DNA of 64,000 bases from Aliishimia sp965656085 (GTDB lineage: Bacteria > Pseudomonadota > Alphaproteobacteria > Rhodobacterales > Rhodobacteraceae). Every line of letters begins with the position of its first letter. The first letter of the stretch is position 1. Where the stretch lies: positions 19,257 through 83,256 of the forward strand of contig CBFHJA010000018.1 in the NCBI GenBank assembly GCA_965656085.1, in the 5' to 3' direction. Made by a program: the position numbers and the translations under genes. Below the pieces are notes generated by a model. The model was not told the origin of the DNA. It saw nothing but the letters and a program-made list of their open reading frames with translations, and ran no database searches. Below are positions 1-7,481 of the stretch, one piece after another.

Positions 1-181
1 AGAACTGGCGCGGATGCGGCTCGAAGGTCATCACGCCGAGCGGAGCGCCCAGAGGCGCGCTGCGGCGGGTGAGGTCGATGACGGACTGATGCCCCAGATG
101 CACCCCGTCGAAATTACCGATCGCGGCGGCGGCCCCGCGATCCTGCTCCTCGACGAATTGATAATCCCGAATGATGCGCAT
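1..181 (-). CDS. ribF: Bifunctional riboflavin kinase/FAD synthetase, N-terminal part (cut by window edge)
   Basis: Only the first 60 codons are present; the gene runs off the left edge. The visible N-terminus has the nucleotidyltransferase signature GNFDGVHLGHQ (about residues 22-32), followed by a strand ending TFEPHP, which is the FAD synthetase (adenylyltransferase) domain of RibF. The full enzyme phosphorylates riboflavin to FMN and adenylates FMN to FAD in the cytoplasm. The start is the ATG complementary to 179-181 (protein begins MRIIRDYQ). The C-terminal riboflavin kinase domain lies outside the window, so bifunctionality is inferred from the family. Confidence 0.88.
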   Translation of the reverse strand, partial: MRIIRDYQFVEEQDRGAAAAIGNFDGVHLGHQSVIDLTRRSAPLGAPLGVMTFEPHPRQF

Positions 182-286
182 GGAGCGTTGCTAGCCCTGC
201 GCCGGGTTAGGTGCAAGCCTTTCCCCACCCGGCATCTTTTCCGCAAAAAGAGCCTGTCGGGTATCGCCCACCGCTGCGCGGTGAGC

Positions 287-757
287 CTAGTCGAACTTGC
301 GGGAAGGCGCGAGCACGGTGGCTTCGCCCACGAGCACCTTCTTACCGTCAATGGTGCATTCGCAATCGAGCTTCACCCGGCGCTTGCTCACCTCTATGTC
401 GATCACGGTGACTTGCGCGTGCACCAGATCGCCCGGACGCACCGGGGCGAGGAATTTCAGGCTTTGCGACATGTAGACCGCGCCGTGCCCGGGCAGTTGC
501 TCGCCGATCACGGCCGAGATCAGACCGGCGGTCAGCATCCCATGGGCAATGCGCCCCTGAAAGATGGTGTCCTGCGCGTAGTCGTCGTCGAGATGCACCG
601 GGTTCCGGTCGGTGGAGACTTCGGCGAACATCTCGATATCGCGGTCGGTGACGACCTTTTGCAGATACCGGGACATGCCCATTTCCATGTCTTCGATGCA
701 GATCGTGCCGCGGGGCAGGTTGTCCAGCATGTCTTTGGCTCCGGTAACTTTATTCAT
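287..757 (-). CDS. MaoC family dehydratase ((R)-enoyl-CoA hydratase type)
   Basis: This 156-residue protein is a single hot-dog-fold MaoC domain, the usual length for stand-alone (R)-specific enoyl-CoA hydratases. The hydratase motif is visible as a DRNPVHLDDDYA segment followed by GRIAHGML, carrying the Asp and His that activate water in this family. Such enzymes hydrate trans-2-enoyl-CoA to (R)-3-hydroxyacyl-CoA, often feeding polyhydroxyalkanoate synthesis or acyl-CoA side pathways. It lies upstream of ribF on the same strand with about 105 bp between them. The substrate chain length cannot be told from sequence. Confidence 0.88.
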   Translation of the reverse strand: MNKVTGAKDMLDNLPRGTICIEDMEMGMSRYLQKVVTDRDIEMFAEVSTDRNPVHLDDDYAQDTIFQGRIAHGMLTAGLISAVIGEQLPGHGAVYMSQSLKFLAPVRPGDLVHAQVTVIDIEVSKRRVKLDCECTIDGKKVLVGEATVLAPSRKFD

Positions 758-884
758 GTCTTTACGCTCTCGTGCGCAACTTAATTACTTTGCAGATGCA
801 GAAAAGCAAGGGAAAAATCCCGCCCAGCGACGCGAAAGTCGCTCAACCCCTTGGGTTTTATGCAATTCGGTCCACTGTGGAGCC

Positions 885-904
885 GCGAATTTTACCAAAT
901 TCGC
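885..904. repeat. Perfect 8-bp inverted repeat between the HAD hydrolase and maoC-type genes
   Basis: GCGAATTT and its complement AAATTCGC flank a four-base TACC loop in the 170-bp gap between the HAD gene end (928) and the MaoC gene start (757). There is no T-tract on either side, so it is not a convincing intrinsic terminator. It could be an operator or a processed hairpin. Confidence 0.35.
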
Positions 905-927
905 AGCCCCGTGGCGGCGTGCTGGGC

Positions 928-1803
928 CTAACGCAGAAAGCCCATTGCGAATGAAGGGGTGATTCCCTGCGCCTCCACATAGCGCTCCAGAGCGTCCTGA
1001 TCGGGCTGCTGCGCCGTGCGGGTCTCCGCCGCCGCCAGTCCGCCGGTGATCAGGATCGAATCGATATCCTCGCCCATCGCCCCGCTGATATCGGTCTGCG
1101 CACCATCCCCGATGGCCAGAACGCGTATCTTGTCCGCCTGCACGCCAAGTGCAGCGAGCCGCCGATAGGCCAGATCGTAGATCGGCGGATGCGGCTTGCC
1201 AAAGTAATGCGCCACGCCCGCCATCTCCGTGTAAAGCTTGGCGAGCGCGCCCGCGCACCATTCGCGGGTCTCGCCCCGGTCCACCACGATATCGGGGTTG
1301 GCGCAGATCATCTCCAGCCCCTTGGTCTTGGCATAGAGAAACTGCGGCCGCATCTCCTCGGGCGGGGCGGAGGGGTCGAACGGGCCGATGCAGACGATCC
1401 CCTCAGCCTCTTCCAGCGGCACGCGGGTGATCTCGACCGGATCGTCGATCACGCTCAGAGGCTCGAAAAAGGACAGGTCTTTGTTCTCCTCGCCCATGAA
1501 CCAGACCTTGGAGCCGACAAGGCCCTGAAACATCGCCGCCCGCGCCGAGTCGCCAGAGGTGACGATGGTGTCGAACGTGTCGTCCGGCACGCCGAGCCCG
1601 GCGATCTGCGCGGCCACCGAGACCCGCGGGCGCGGCGCGTTGGTCAGCAGCACGACCGTCCCGCCGCGCTCCCGGAACCCCCGGCAGGCGGCCACGGCCT
1701 CCGGGTAGGCCCGGAGGCCGTTATGCACGCATCCCCAGAGGTCCACGAGGAGCACGTCATAGCGCTCGGAAATCTCGTCGAGGCGGTCAATGATCTGGGT
1801 CAT
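928..1803 (-). CDS. TIGR01459-type HAD-superfamily IIA hydrolase
   Basis: The protein has 291 residues when started at the ATG complementary to 1801-1803; that start has a good AGGAGCG ribosome site and removes a proline/arginine-rich extension found in the longest frame. The nucleophile motif reads DLWGCVHNG near residue 20 (DxWG form rather than DxDGTL), and a late Asp-containing motif, IGDGAQTD, matches HAD motif IV. The GKPHPPIYDLA segment is the usual lysine/substrate loop of class IIA HADs. Members are probably sugar-phosphate or nucleotide phosphatases; the natural substrate is not known. The family is common in Rhodobacteraceae. Confidence 0.85.
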   Translation of the reverse strand: MTQIIDRLDEISERYDVLLVDLWGCVHNGLRAYPEAVAACRGFRERGGTVVLLTNAPRPRVSVAAQIAGLGVPDDTFDTIVTSGDSARAAMFQGLVGSKVWFMGEENKDLSFFEPLSVIDDPVEITRVPLEEAEGIVCIGPFDPSAPPEEMRPQFLYAKTKGLEMICANPDIVVDRGETREWCAGALAKLYTEMAGVAHYFGKPHPPIYDLAYRRLAALGVQADKIRVLAIGDGAQTDISGAMGEDIDSILITGGLAAAETRTAQQPDQDALERYVEAQGITPSFAMGFLR

Positions 1804-1949
1804 GGGGCGCTCCTGTTCTGATGAGGCCACCAACCACGGATGCCCCCGAACCTCAACCCGGCACGTCTTGTCCCGCGCGGGCGGTGCGGGACGCAAAAGG
1901 GGCGCGCCTGAGCACGCCCCCACAGTCTGCTATCATTGAAACGAACGGA

Positions 1950-2870
1950 TCAGACCTTCAGGTTCGGAATGATCTGCTTCTTGCGTGACATGATCCCCGG
2001 CAGCACCACGGTATCGCCGTCGACGCTGGCCCCGAAGCTCTTCTCGGCGACGGTCTTCACCAGATCGTTCGGCACCAGAAGCGTGGCTTCCTCGTTGAGA
2101 ATGTCCACGACGAACAGAAGCACTTGATCGGCCCCGTCTTCCTTCGCGACACCTTCCATGGACGCCATCAGGCTGTCCTTGCGGTCGAGCACGAGCTTCG
2201 GTGCGGTGGTTTCCAGCACGGAGACGCGGAATTGCTTGCCGTCCACCTCGTATTCCTTGCTGTCCATGCGCAGAAGCTCAGCGTCAGAGAAGGCGGAAAC
2301 ATCCGACTTGGCCTCGAACATCTCGGCGGCATAGTCTGCGATGTCGATCCCGAGATCCTTGGCCAGACCATGCGCGATGGCGGTGTCTTCCTGCGTTGTT
2401 GTCGGCGAGCGGAATTCCAGCGTGTCGCTGAGGATGCAGGACAGCATCGCGCCTTTGATCGCGGTGGGGGCTTGCGCCATGTCCTTGCCGATCATCTTCC
2501 ACATGATGGTCGCGGTGCAGGCCAGCGGCTCGATGCGAATGTCGATCGGCCCTTTGGTCTCCAGCCCGCCCACCAGCTTGTGATGGTCGATGATGCCCTG
2601 AATATCACAGTCATTGATGCCGCCCGGCAGTTCGGCGGGATTGTTGGTGTCGACGATCACAACCGGCGTGCCTTCGGCAACTTCGGAGACGATCTCCGGC
2701 TTGTCGAGGCTCCAGCGCTTGAGCATGAAGGCCGCCTCGGTGTTGGGCTCGCCGAGCAGTACGGGCTTGGCAGGGGTTCCCTTGATTTCATTGAGATACC
2801 ACGCCCAGATCAGCGGCGAGCCGGTGCTGTCGGTGTCGGGGGATTTATGGCCAAAAACAAGCGTTGTCAT
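1950..2870 (-). CDS. ppaC: Manganese-dependent inorganic pyrophosphatase (family II, DHH)
   Basis: This 306-residue protein matches the normal length of family II pyrophosphatases. The metal ligands are visible in order: GHKSPDTDS near the N-terminus (His-x3-Asp-x-Asp), VDTNN around residue 75, the DHH signature in IDHHKL near residue 100, and a C-terminal SRKKQIIP substrate-binding loop. It hydrolyses pyrophosphate to two phosphates in the cytoplasm, driving biosynthetic reactions, and needs Mn2+ or Co2+. An AAGGA ribosome site lies about 9 bases before the ATG. It is divergent from the DUF2161 gene, with a large hairpin between them. Confidence 0.95.
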   Translation of the reverse strand: MTTLVFGHKSPDTDSTGSPLIWAWYLNEIKGTPAKPVLLGEPNTEAAFMLKRWSLDKPEIVSEVAEGTPVVIVDTNNPAELPGGINDCDIQGIIDHHKLVGGLETKGPIDIRIEPLACTATIMWKMIGKDMAQAPTAIKGAMLSCILSDTLEFRSPTTTQEDTAIAHGLAKDLGIDIADYAAEMFEAKSDVSAFSDAELLRMDSKEYEVDGKQFRVSVLETTAPKLVLDRKDSLMASMEGVAKEDGADQVLLFVVDILNEEATLLVPNDLVKTVAEKSFGASVDGDTVVLPGIMSRKKQIIPNLKV

Positions 2871-2930
2871 TGTGGTCGTCCTTACGTCAGGCAGGTCAAT
2901 TTGGCGCCCTTGTAGGCGCGCGCCCCGGCT

Positions 2931-2966
2931 TTGTCACCCCGCGCAAAAGCGCGCAGGGGGTGACAA
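2931..2966. repeat. Large double hairpin in the ppaC/DUF2161 divergent region
   Basis: TTGTCACCCC (2931-2940) pairs with GGGGTGACAA (2957-2966), and inside it GCGC-AAAA-GCGC forms a second stem. It lies 30 bp before the start codon of the rightward DUF2161 gene and about 60 bp before that of ppaC, so it would fall in a 5' untranslated leader or between the two promoters. No terminator T-tract follows. Its function is unknown. Confidence 0.5.
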
Positions 2967-2995
2967 GCGCGCAGGGGCTATCTAGCCTGCGCGGC

Positions 2996-3664
2996 ATGCA
3001 GGAAACCGACCTTTATCCGCCCGTCAAAGCGCTGCTCGAAGGGCAGGGATATGTGGTGAAATCAGAGGTTGGCCCGGCGGATGTGGTGGCCGTGCGCGGC
3101 GGTGAGCCGCCCGTCATCGTCGAGCTGAAACTGCGCTTCGCACTGGCGCTCTTTCATCAGGCTCTGGCGCGGCTGGCAGTGAGCGACGATGTGTATGTCG
3201 CCGTGGCGCACCAGCCGGGCAAACGGTTCCAGAAGGCGGTGAAGGACAATACCAAACTGGCCCGCCGCCTCGGCCTTGGCTTGATGATCGTGCGGCTCTC
3301 GGACGGTCTGGTCACCGTGGCCTGCGATCCCGGCCCTTATGCGCCGCGCAAGTCCAAGCCTCGGCAGGCGCGGCTCTTGCGCGAGTTTGCCAAGCGTTCG
3401 GGAGACCCCAATGCGGGCGGCCAGACTCGTGCGGGGCTGGTCACGGCCTACCGTCAGGATGCCCTGAAACTGGCGCTTTACCTGTTCGAGGCCGGAGCGT
3501 CGAAAGGTGCGGATGTGAAACGCGAAACAGGCGTGGAGCACGCCACCCGGATGATGCGCGAGAACCATTACGGATGGTTTGAAAAGGTCGAGACCGGGAT
3601 TTATGGCTTGACCGAGGCGGGCGCTGGCGCTGTTCGGCAGGCCGGCGAAGCGCTCGGCCGATAG
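2996..3664 (+). CDS. DUF2161 family protein, PD-(D/E)XK nuclease-like fold
   Basis: With the ATG at 2996 the protein has 222 residues. The longer frame from 2864 would run back through the divergent hairpin and into ppaC, so it is rejected. The N-terminal half carries a nuclease-like core: Asp in PADVVAV, then VIVELKL (the D...ExK pattern), near residues 25-45. The second half looks like a winged-helix module (ALKLALYLFEAGASKGADVKR region). The family is annotated as putative PD-(D/E)XK phosphodiesterase, and no substrate is known. It is convergent with the CoA-binding gene to its right. Confidence 0.78.
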   Translation: MQETDLYPPVKALLEGQGYVVKSEVGPADVVAVRGGEPPVIVELKLRFALALFHQALARLAVSDDVYVAVAHQPGKRFQKAVKDNTKLARRLGLGLMIVRLSDGLVTVACDPGPYAPRKSKPRQARLLREFAKRSGDPNAGGQTRAGLVTAYRQDALKLALYLFEAGASKGADVKRETGVEHATRMMRENHYGWFEKVETGIYGLTEAGAGAVRQAGEALGR

Positions 3665-3720
3665 CGCGCGCGGCGGGAAAGCGAATGAACAGGGCATGCG
3701 CTCGCAAGAAAACCCGCGGG

Positions 3721-4185
3721 TCAGAGTTCCAGATCGAGCCGCGGCTTCCAGAACGGCCGGAAAAGCTCGATCTTGGGACAGCGGTTCATGACGACCTTGA
3801 GCCCCGCGTCTTCTGCAAGTCGGGCGGCCTTGTCATCATAGACACCAATTTGCCCCCAGAGCACCTTCGCCCCGATCTCGATGGCCTGTTCGGCAAATCC
3901 GTAGAACTCTTCTTTCGGGCGGAACACCTCGACCATGTCAACCGGCCTGTCGATCTCTTGCAGCGCGTTGTAGACCTTGATCCCGCGAATTTCCGTCACC
4001 TTAGGGTTGGGGTTCACCGGTAGCATTTCATAGCCGATCTCGTGCAACTGGCGCAGAACGCCATAGCTGAACTTCGTCTTGTCCGCGCTTGCGCCCACCA
4101 TGGCGATGGTTTTCACCGATTTCAGAATGTCGGCGAGATATTTCGGATCGTAGTCGTAAAGGTCATCCAGTGCAGTTGCGGGCAT
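3721..4185 (-). CDS. CoA-binding domain protein (YccU-like)
   Basis: The protein has 154 residues, with a Rossmann-type CoA-binding domain: the nucleotide loop MVGASADKTKFSYG lies at about residues 29-42 and VNPNPKVTEIRG follows around residue 57. Family members bind CoA or acyl-CoA in a succinyl-CoA synthetase-like fold; most have no assigned reaction. It is the last gene of a three-gene run with the ferredoxin and the SELENBP1-type methanethiol oxidase. Only 3 bp separate it from the ferredoxin stop, and a very strong AAAGGAGG ribosome site overlaps that gene's end. The coupling suggests a role in thiol or acyl-thioester handling, which is inference. Confidence 0.82.
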   Translation of the reverse strand: MPATALDDLYDYDPKYLADILKSVKTIAMVGASADKTKFSYGVLRQLHEIGYEMLPVNPNPKVTEIRGIKVYNALQEIDRPVDMVEVFRPKEEFYGFAEQAIEIGAKVLWGQIGVYDDKAARLAEDAGLKVVMNRCPKIELFRPFWKPRLDLEL

Positions 4186-4188
4186 GGT

Positions 4189-4554
4189 TCAAACCTCCTT
4201 TGGGGATGCGATATCCGCTTTCAGTTCATGCGGTTGCAAGGGATCAAGGAACGGATTGCGGTAGAGCTTGTCATGGCTTTCGACACCGATTTCCAAGGTG
4301 ATGTCAGACGTGGCGCGCGCCACGCAGAGGATCACATAGCCGTTGCCGATCTGGCGGTTGTTGAGCGCGACCTGACGGCGCTGGTCCACCGCGCCTGCGG
4401 TCAGTTTGGCCGCGCAGGTGATGCAACCACCATATTCGCAGCCGTATGGCAGATCGACGCCTTGGTCGCGCAATTGTTCCAGCAAGGGCCGGCGGTCATT
4501 GACCTCATAGGTCGTGCCATCCCGGTTGGCGATCGTCACGGTATGAGTTGTCAT
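4189..4554 (-). CDS. Plant-type [2Fe-2S] ferredoxin
   Basis: The protein has 121 residues when started at the ATG complementary to 4552-4554; this overlaps the stop of the upstream methanethiol-oxidase gene by four bases (ATGA). The cluster ligands are visible as CEYGGCITC plus a later Cys in YVILCVA (C-x4-C-x2-C...C). This is the [2Fe-2S] fold of electron-transfer ferredoxins and oxygenase reductase tails. A C-terminal extension of about 30 residues (from GVESHDKLYRN) is not part of the usual core. Translational coupling to a thiol oxidase suggests electron transfer for it, but the partner is not shown by sequence. Confidence 0.88.
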   Translation of the reverse strand: MTTHTVTIANRDGTTYEVNDRRPLLEQLRDQGVDLPYGCEYGGCITCAAKLTAGAVDQRRQVALNNRQIGNGYVILCVARATSDITLEIGVESHDKLYRNPFLDPLQPHELKADIASPKEV

Positions 4555-5900
4555 AACCAGATATCGCTTGTGCAATCGCCGCCCGGGTAGCGCGCTTCGT
4601 GACAACGGCTTGGGCCATTGGGTTCTTTGCCGAAATCCACGATGAAGTCCGGATTGATCGTCATGCCGCCATTCACCGGATCGCAGTCGATCCTCACCAT
4701 CACGCCCCCCTTTTCACGGATCTCGGGGTAGAATTGATTGTCCCATGTGCTGAACAGCGAGGTTGTCACGTAAAGCCGTTTGCCGTCGAGCGAGAGCTGG
4801 AACATCTGTGGCCCGCCCGCGACCTCGACCCCGTTGACACTTGGTGCCTTGCCCAGAAGCCCGCCCATGAAGACTTGTCCGGTCAGCTTCGGATTATGCG
4901 GATCGGAGATGTCGTATTGGCGCATGTCACCATGCAGCCAATTGTTCAGATACAGGTACTTGTCATCCATCGAGATCAGGATGGCCGACATTACACCGGG
5001 CAGCGGAATGGGCCATTCCGGGTGTGGCTCGTTGTCGACGTCAATGATCTTTTCCCACTGCCATGTGCCGCCATCGTCCTTCCACCAATGGATCACGTTG
5101 GTCGACAGGGCCGCCCCGCAGAACCCGTGCGTGCTGTCGGGATTGTGGTGGAACTTGACCTCCAGCGGGAGCAACCCGTCCTCGCCGAGGTAAAAACTCT
5201 CGACAGGCTCGCGTTTCTCGAAATCCCAGAAATGCAACTCGCGTCCGTATTTCAGGTGGCCGACCTCCTCAAGATCGAACCCCGGCATGAACGTGTTCGG
5301 TGCAGCCCATTCCGAGCTGACCATCACGTTGTGACGTGGCTGATACCAGAAGTCATAGCCGAACTTGATCTCGCCCATGGAGTTTTCCCAACGGCCCACG
5401 ATCTCGAAGTCCTTGTTGAGATGCAGATACCCGCCGGGCGCTTCGCCCTTGGCGTTGCCGAGAAAGGAGATGATGATCTCGGAGCCCAGACAATGCACCG
5501 TGTGGGGCCCGCTCAGATCGGTCTTGGACTTGATCTCGGCCCCATCGATCACCTTGTGCAAGCGCGGCGCGCGCGGGTCGGTGGCGGTGTCCACGATATG
5601 CAGGTTGTTCGAACGTACGCCGGGCAGGATCAGATATTTGCGGCTCATGCTGTCATCATCGAAGCAGGAAGAACAGGCGTTCCAGCCCATGTGATGCAAC
5701 TCGTCCCCGATCCCCGGCATCTCCAACCGGTGTATGACCTGAGAATAAGTCGGACTGTCCGGATCCACATCGACCGTGGCGAGGTAATCCGGCTTCTGAA
5801 TGCCCGTCCCGGTGTAGATCGCAATCGTGTAAAGCAGTTTCTCGCGCGGCGCTTTGATCGCATCTTCCGGAGACGCGTAGCCCGGTCCACAACACTCCAT
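4551..5900 (-). CDS. Selenium-binding protein / methanethiol oxidase family (SELENBP1-MTO)
   Basis: This 449-residue protein has the full length of the SELENBP1 family and the family's conserved features: an early CCGPGYASP motif, a NACSSC Cys pair near residue 75, and several metal-ligand His positions (ELHHMGW, GPHTVHC, KFHHNPD, STHGFCGA). Family enzymes are copper-dependent oxidases converting methanethiol to formaldehyde, H2S and H2O2. No signal peptide is visible, unlike the periplasmic MtoX of methylotrophs, so a cytoplasmic location is likely. A GGGAGGGG ribosome site precedes the ATG. It leads the operon with ferredoxin and CoA-binding genes. No SCO1 or MauG-like copper-maturation genes are nearby. 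Confidence 0.88.
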   Translation of the reverse strand: MECCGPGYASPEDAIKAPREKLLYTIAIYTGTGIQKPDYLATVDVDPDSPTYSQVIHRLEMPGIGDELHHMGWNACSSCFDDDSMSRKYLILPGVRSNNLHIVDTATDPRAPRLHKVIDGAEIKSKTDLSGPHTVHCLGSEIIISFLGNAKGEAPGGYLHLNKDFEIVGRWENSMGEIKFGYDFWYQPRHNVMVSSEWAAPNTFMPGFDLEEVGHLKYGRELHFWDFEKREPVESFYLGEDGLLPLEVKFHHNPDSTHGFCGAALSTNVIHWWKDDGGTWQWEKIIDVDNEPHPEWPIPLPGVMSAILISMDDKYLYLNNWLHGDMRQYDISDPHNPKLTGQVFMGGLLGKAPSVNGVEVAGGPQMFQLSLDGKRLYVTTSLFSTWDNQFYPEIREKGGVMVRIDCDPVNGGMTINPDFIVDFGKEPNGPSRCHEARYPGGDCTSDIWL

Positions 5901-6356
5901 CGCACACCCCTCCCATCAGCCCGCGTGCACATACGGGCCTCATGATTTCGTTGGCGCTCCCGTGGATGCGTTCGATCCAGTTGTCGCGATACATCCGTTC
6001 AATCGGGTAGCCCGCCACCACACCGTAGCCACTGCAAATATGAAAGCAACGCTCAACAATCCTTGAATGCAATTCGGCGCGCGCCCGCGTCGCCACCGAG
6101 GCGCGTTCGGTCGCAAATGACCCTTGCGACAGCGCAATGACGCTCTCGTGACCAAAGGATTTTGCGGGTGCAGCTTTGGTGAGACATGCCGCAGGGACGA
6201 ATTGCGCGGTCAGCTTTCAGCGACTCGCTGGGCGAAACCGAACCCTTCGAATGTCAGAGCGCAATCATGCACACAGCGGATGCAACGCCGGGTTCTATAC
6301 AGACACTTCATGAATGGAGTAAGGTGCATCCACATGTGAACGGAGGGTTGGATGAT
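5901..6356. other. Divergent intergenic region between methanethiol oxidase operon and LysR
   Basis: This 456-bp stretch holds the acyl-CoA dehydrogenase relic on its left two-thirds. The right third (6210-6356) is the only plausible place for the LysR promoter and its operators. The LysR ribosome site GGAGGG is at 6342-6347. I could not fix a convincing -35/-10 pair for either direction. Confidence 0.5.
5911..6200 (-). pseudogene. Relic of an acyl-CoA dehydrogenase C-terminus
   Basis: The minus-strand frame upstream of the methanethiol oxidase gene reads ...SFATERASVATRARAE, then RIVERCFHICSGYGVVAGYP, IERMYRDNWIERIHGS, ANEIMRPVCARGLMG. This matches the end of acyl-CoA dehydrogenases (FATE.A..VA, then HGGYGY..EYP.ERMYRD, ..I.EGTSEI...IAR). 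It has no start codon of its own and no intact N-terminal domain. The frame is stopped by a TGA near 6212 and runs at its 3' end into the next gene's leader. I read it as the remains of a gene replaced or truncated when this region was assembled. Confidence 0.7.
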
Positions 6357-7286
6357 ATGAACCTGCGCCAATTGGAAGCCTTCCGCGCCACGATCCGCAG
6401 CGGGTCGATTACCGAAGCGGCGAAGATGATGCACATCTCGCAACCCAGTGTCAGTCGCCTGATCGCCGATCTCGAACTGTCTGCAGGCTTCCCGCTCTTT
6501 GTGCGCATCGGGCGGGGGCTGACGCCGACCGTGGAAGGCCGGCACTTCTATGAAGGGGTGGAGGCCATGTTCGTGGGCATTGACCGCCTTGAGGATCTCG
6601 CGAAATCCATCCGGACGTCGCAAGGCGGGACCATCTCGATCGCCACGATTCAATCCATCGCGACAATTGAACTGCCACAAGCGATCAGCCGCCTTTACAA
6701 GGACAACCCCGAGATCCGGTTCGATATCCAGTCGCGCAATACGCCTGCCATTCTGGATGCTGTGCAGATGCGCCAGATCGATCTCGGCATTGTCGGGCGG
6801 GAGCCCAATTACGACGGGGTCGATATCCTGTATCAGACCTCCGCGCCTTATGTCTGCCTGATGCCGGAAGATCACCCGGCAGCCGCTGAATATGGCGCTG
6901 TCGATCTGGAGGAACTGGTGCAAACAGAGACGTTCGTAACCTTTGGCGACAGCTACCCGGATTCCATGATGTCCATTGATCCCGACCTGTCGGGCAAGTT
7001 GCGGGCGCGGTCGCGCTTGTCCGTGGCGAACATGCCCTTGGCCGGCGCGCTGGTGCGTGAAGCATCTGTCATGGCGGTCTCTGACCCGTTTTCCGCAGAG
7101 CAGGCCGTGCGCATGGGCGGTGTCGTGTTTCGTCCGATCAAGCAGAACCTGACGTATTTCGTGACGGCCATTGCCGCGCGGCGAGAAAGCCTGCCACGCG
7201 AAGCGCTGAAATTCGTGGAGCTTTTCGCCGCGCAGCTGGAAGAGCGGGTCAGGCAGGTCAAGTCGCTGAGCGCCGACGTCCATTGA
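6357..7286 (+). CDS. LysR family transcriptional regulator (first catabolic-region regulator)
   Basis: The protein has 309 residues from the ATG at 6357, which has a GGAGGG site 9 bases upstream; this start begins MNLRQLEAFRATIRSGSITEAA, a textbook LysR N-terminus. The winged helix-turn-helix occupies residues 1-60 (HISQPSVSRLIADLE is the recognition helix), followed by the two-lobed effector domain. It sits between the methanethiol-oxidase operon (leftward) and the hydroxyacid oxidase-DmdA operon (rightward), so it probably controls one or both. A LysR regulator normally responds to a pathway intermediate; which one is unknown. Confidence 0.92.
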   Translation: MNLRQLEAFRATIRSGSITEAAKMMHISQPSVSRLIADLELSAGFPLFVRIGRGLTPTVEGRHFYEGVEAMFVGIDRLEDLAKSIRTSQGGTISIATIQSIATIELPQAISRLYKDNPEIRFDIQSRNTPAILDAVQMRQIDLGIVGREPNYDGVDILYQTSAPYVCLMPEDHPAAAEYGAVDLEELVQTETFVTFGDSYPDSMMSIDPDLSGKLRARSRLSVANMPLAGALVREASVMAVSDPFSAEQAVRMGGVVFRPIKQNLTYFVTAIAARRESLPREALKFVELFAAQLEERVRQVKSLSADVH

Positions 7287-7481
7287 CCGGTCGGGCCCGA
7301 CCGCCCGGACATGCGCGCAGCCTTGTTCCGCGCTGTTGCCGCATGGGTCGACGAGAATTCGATGGATATGCTCCGACATAGCGACAACGCATGAGTGGAC
7401 CACGTTTTTCGATTGGTCGAAGCCGGATCGTTGTCTGTAGGCTCAAAATGTCAACCCAGCTGCGCAAGGGCCGGTATCGCG

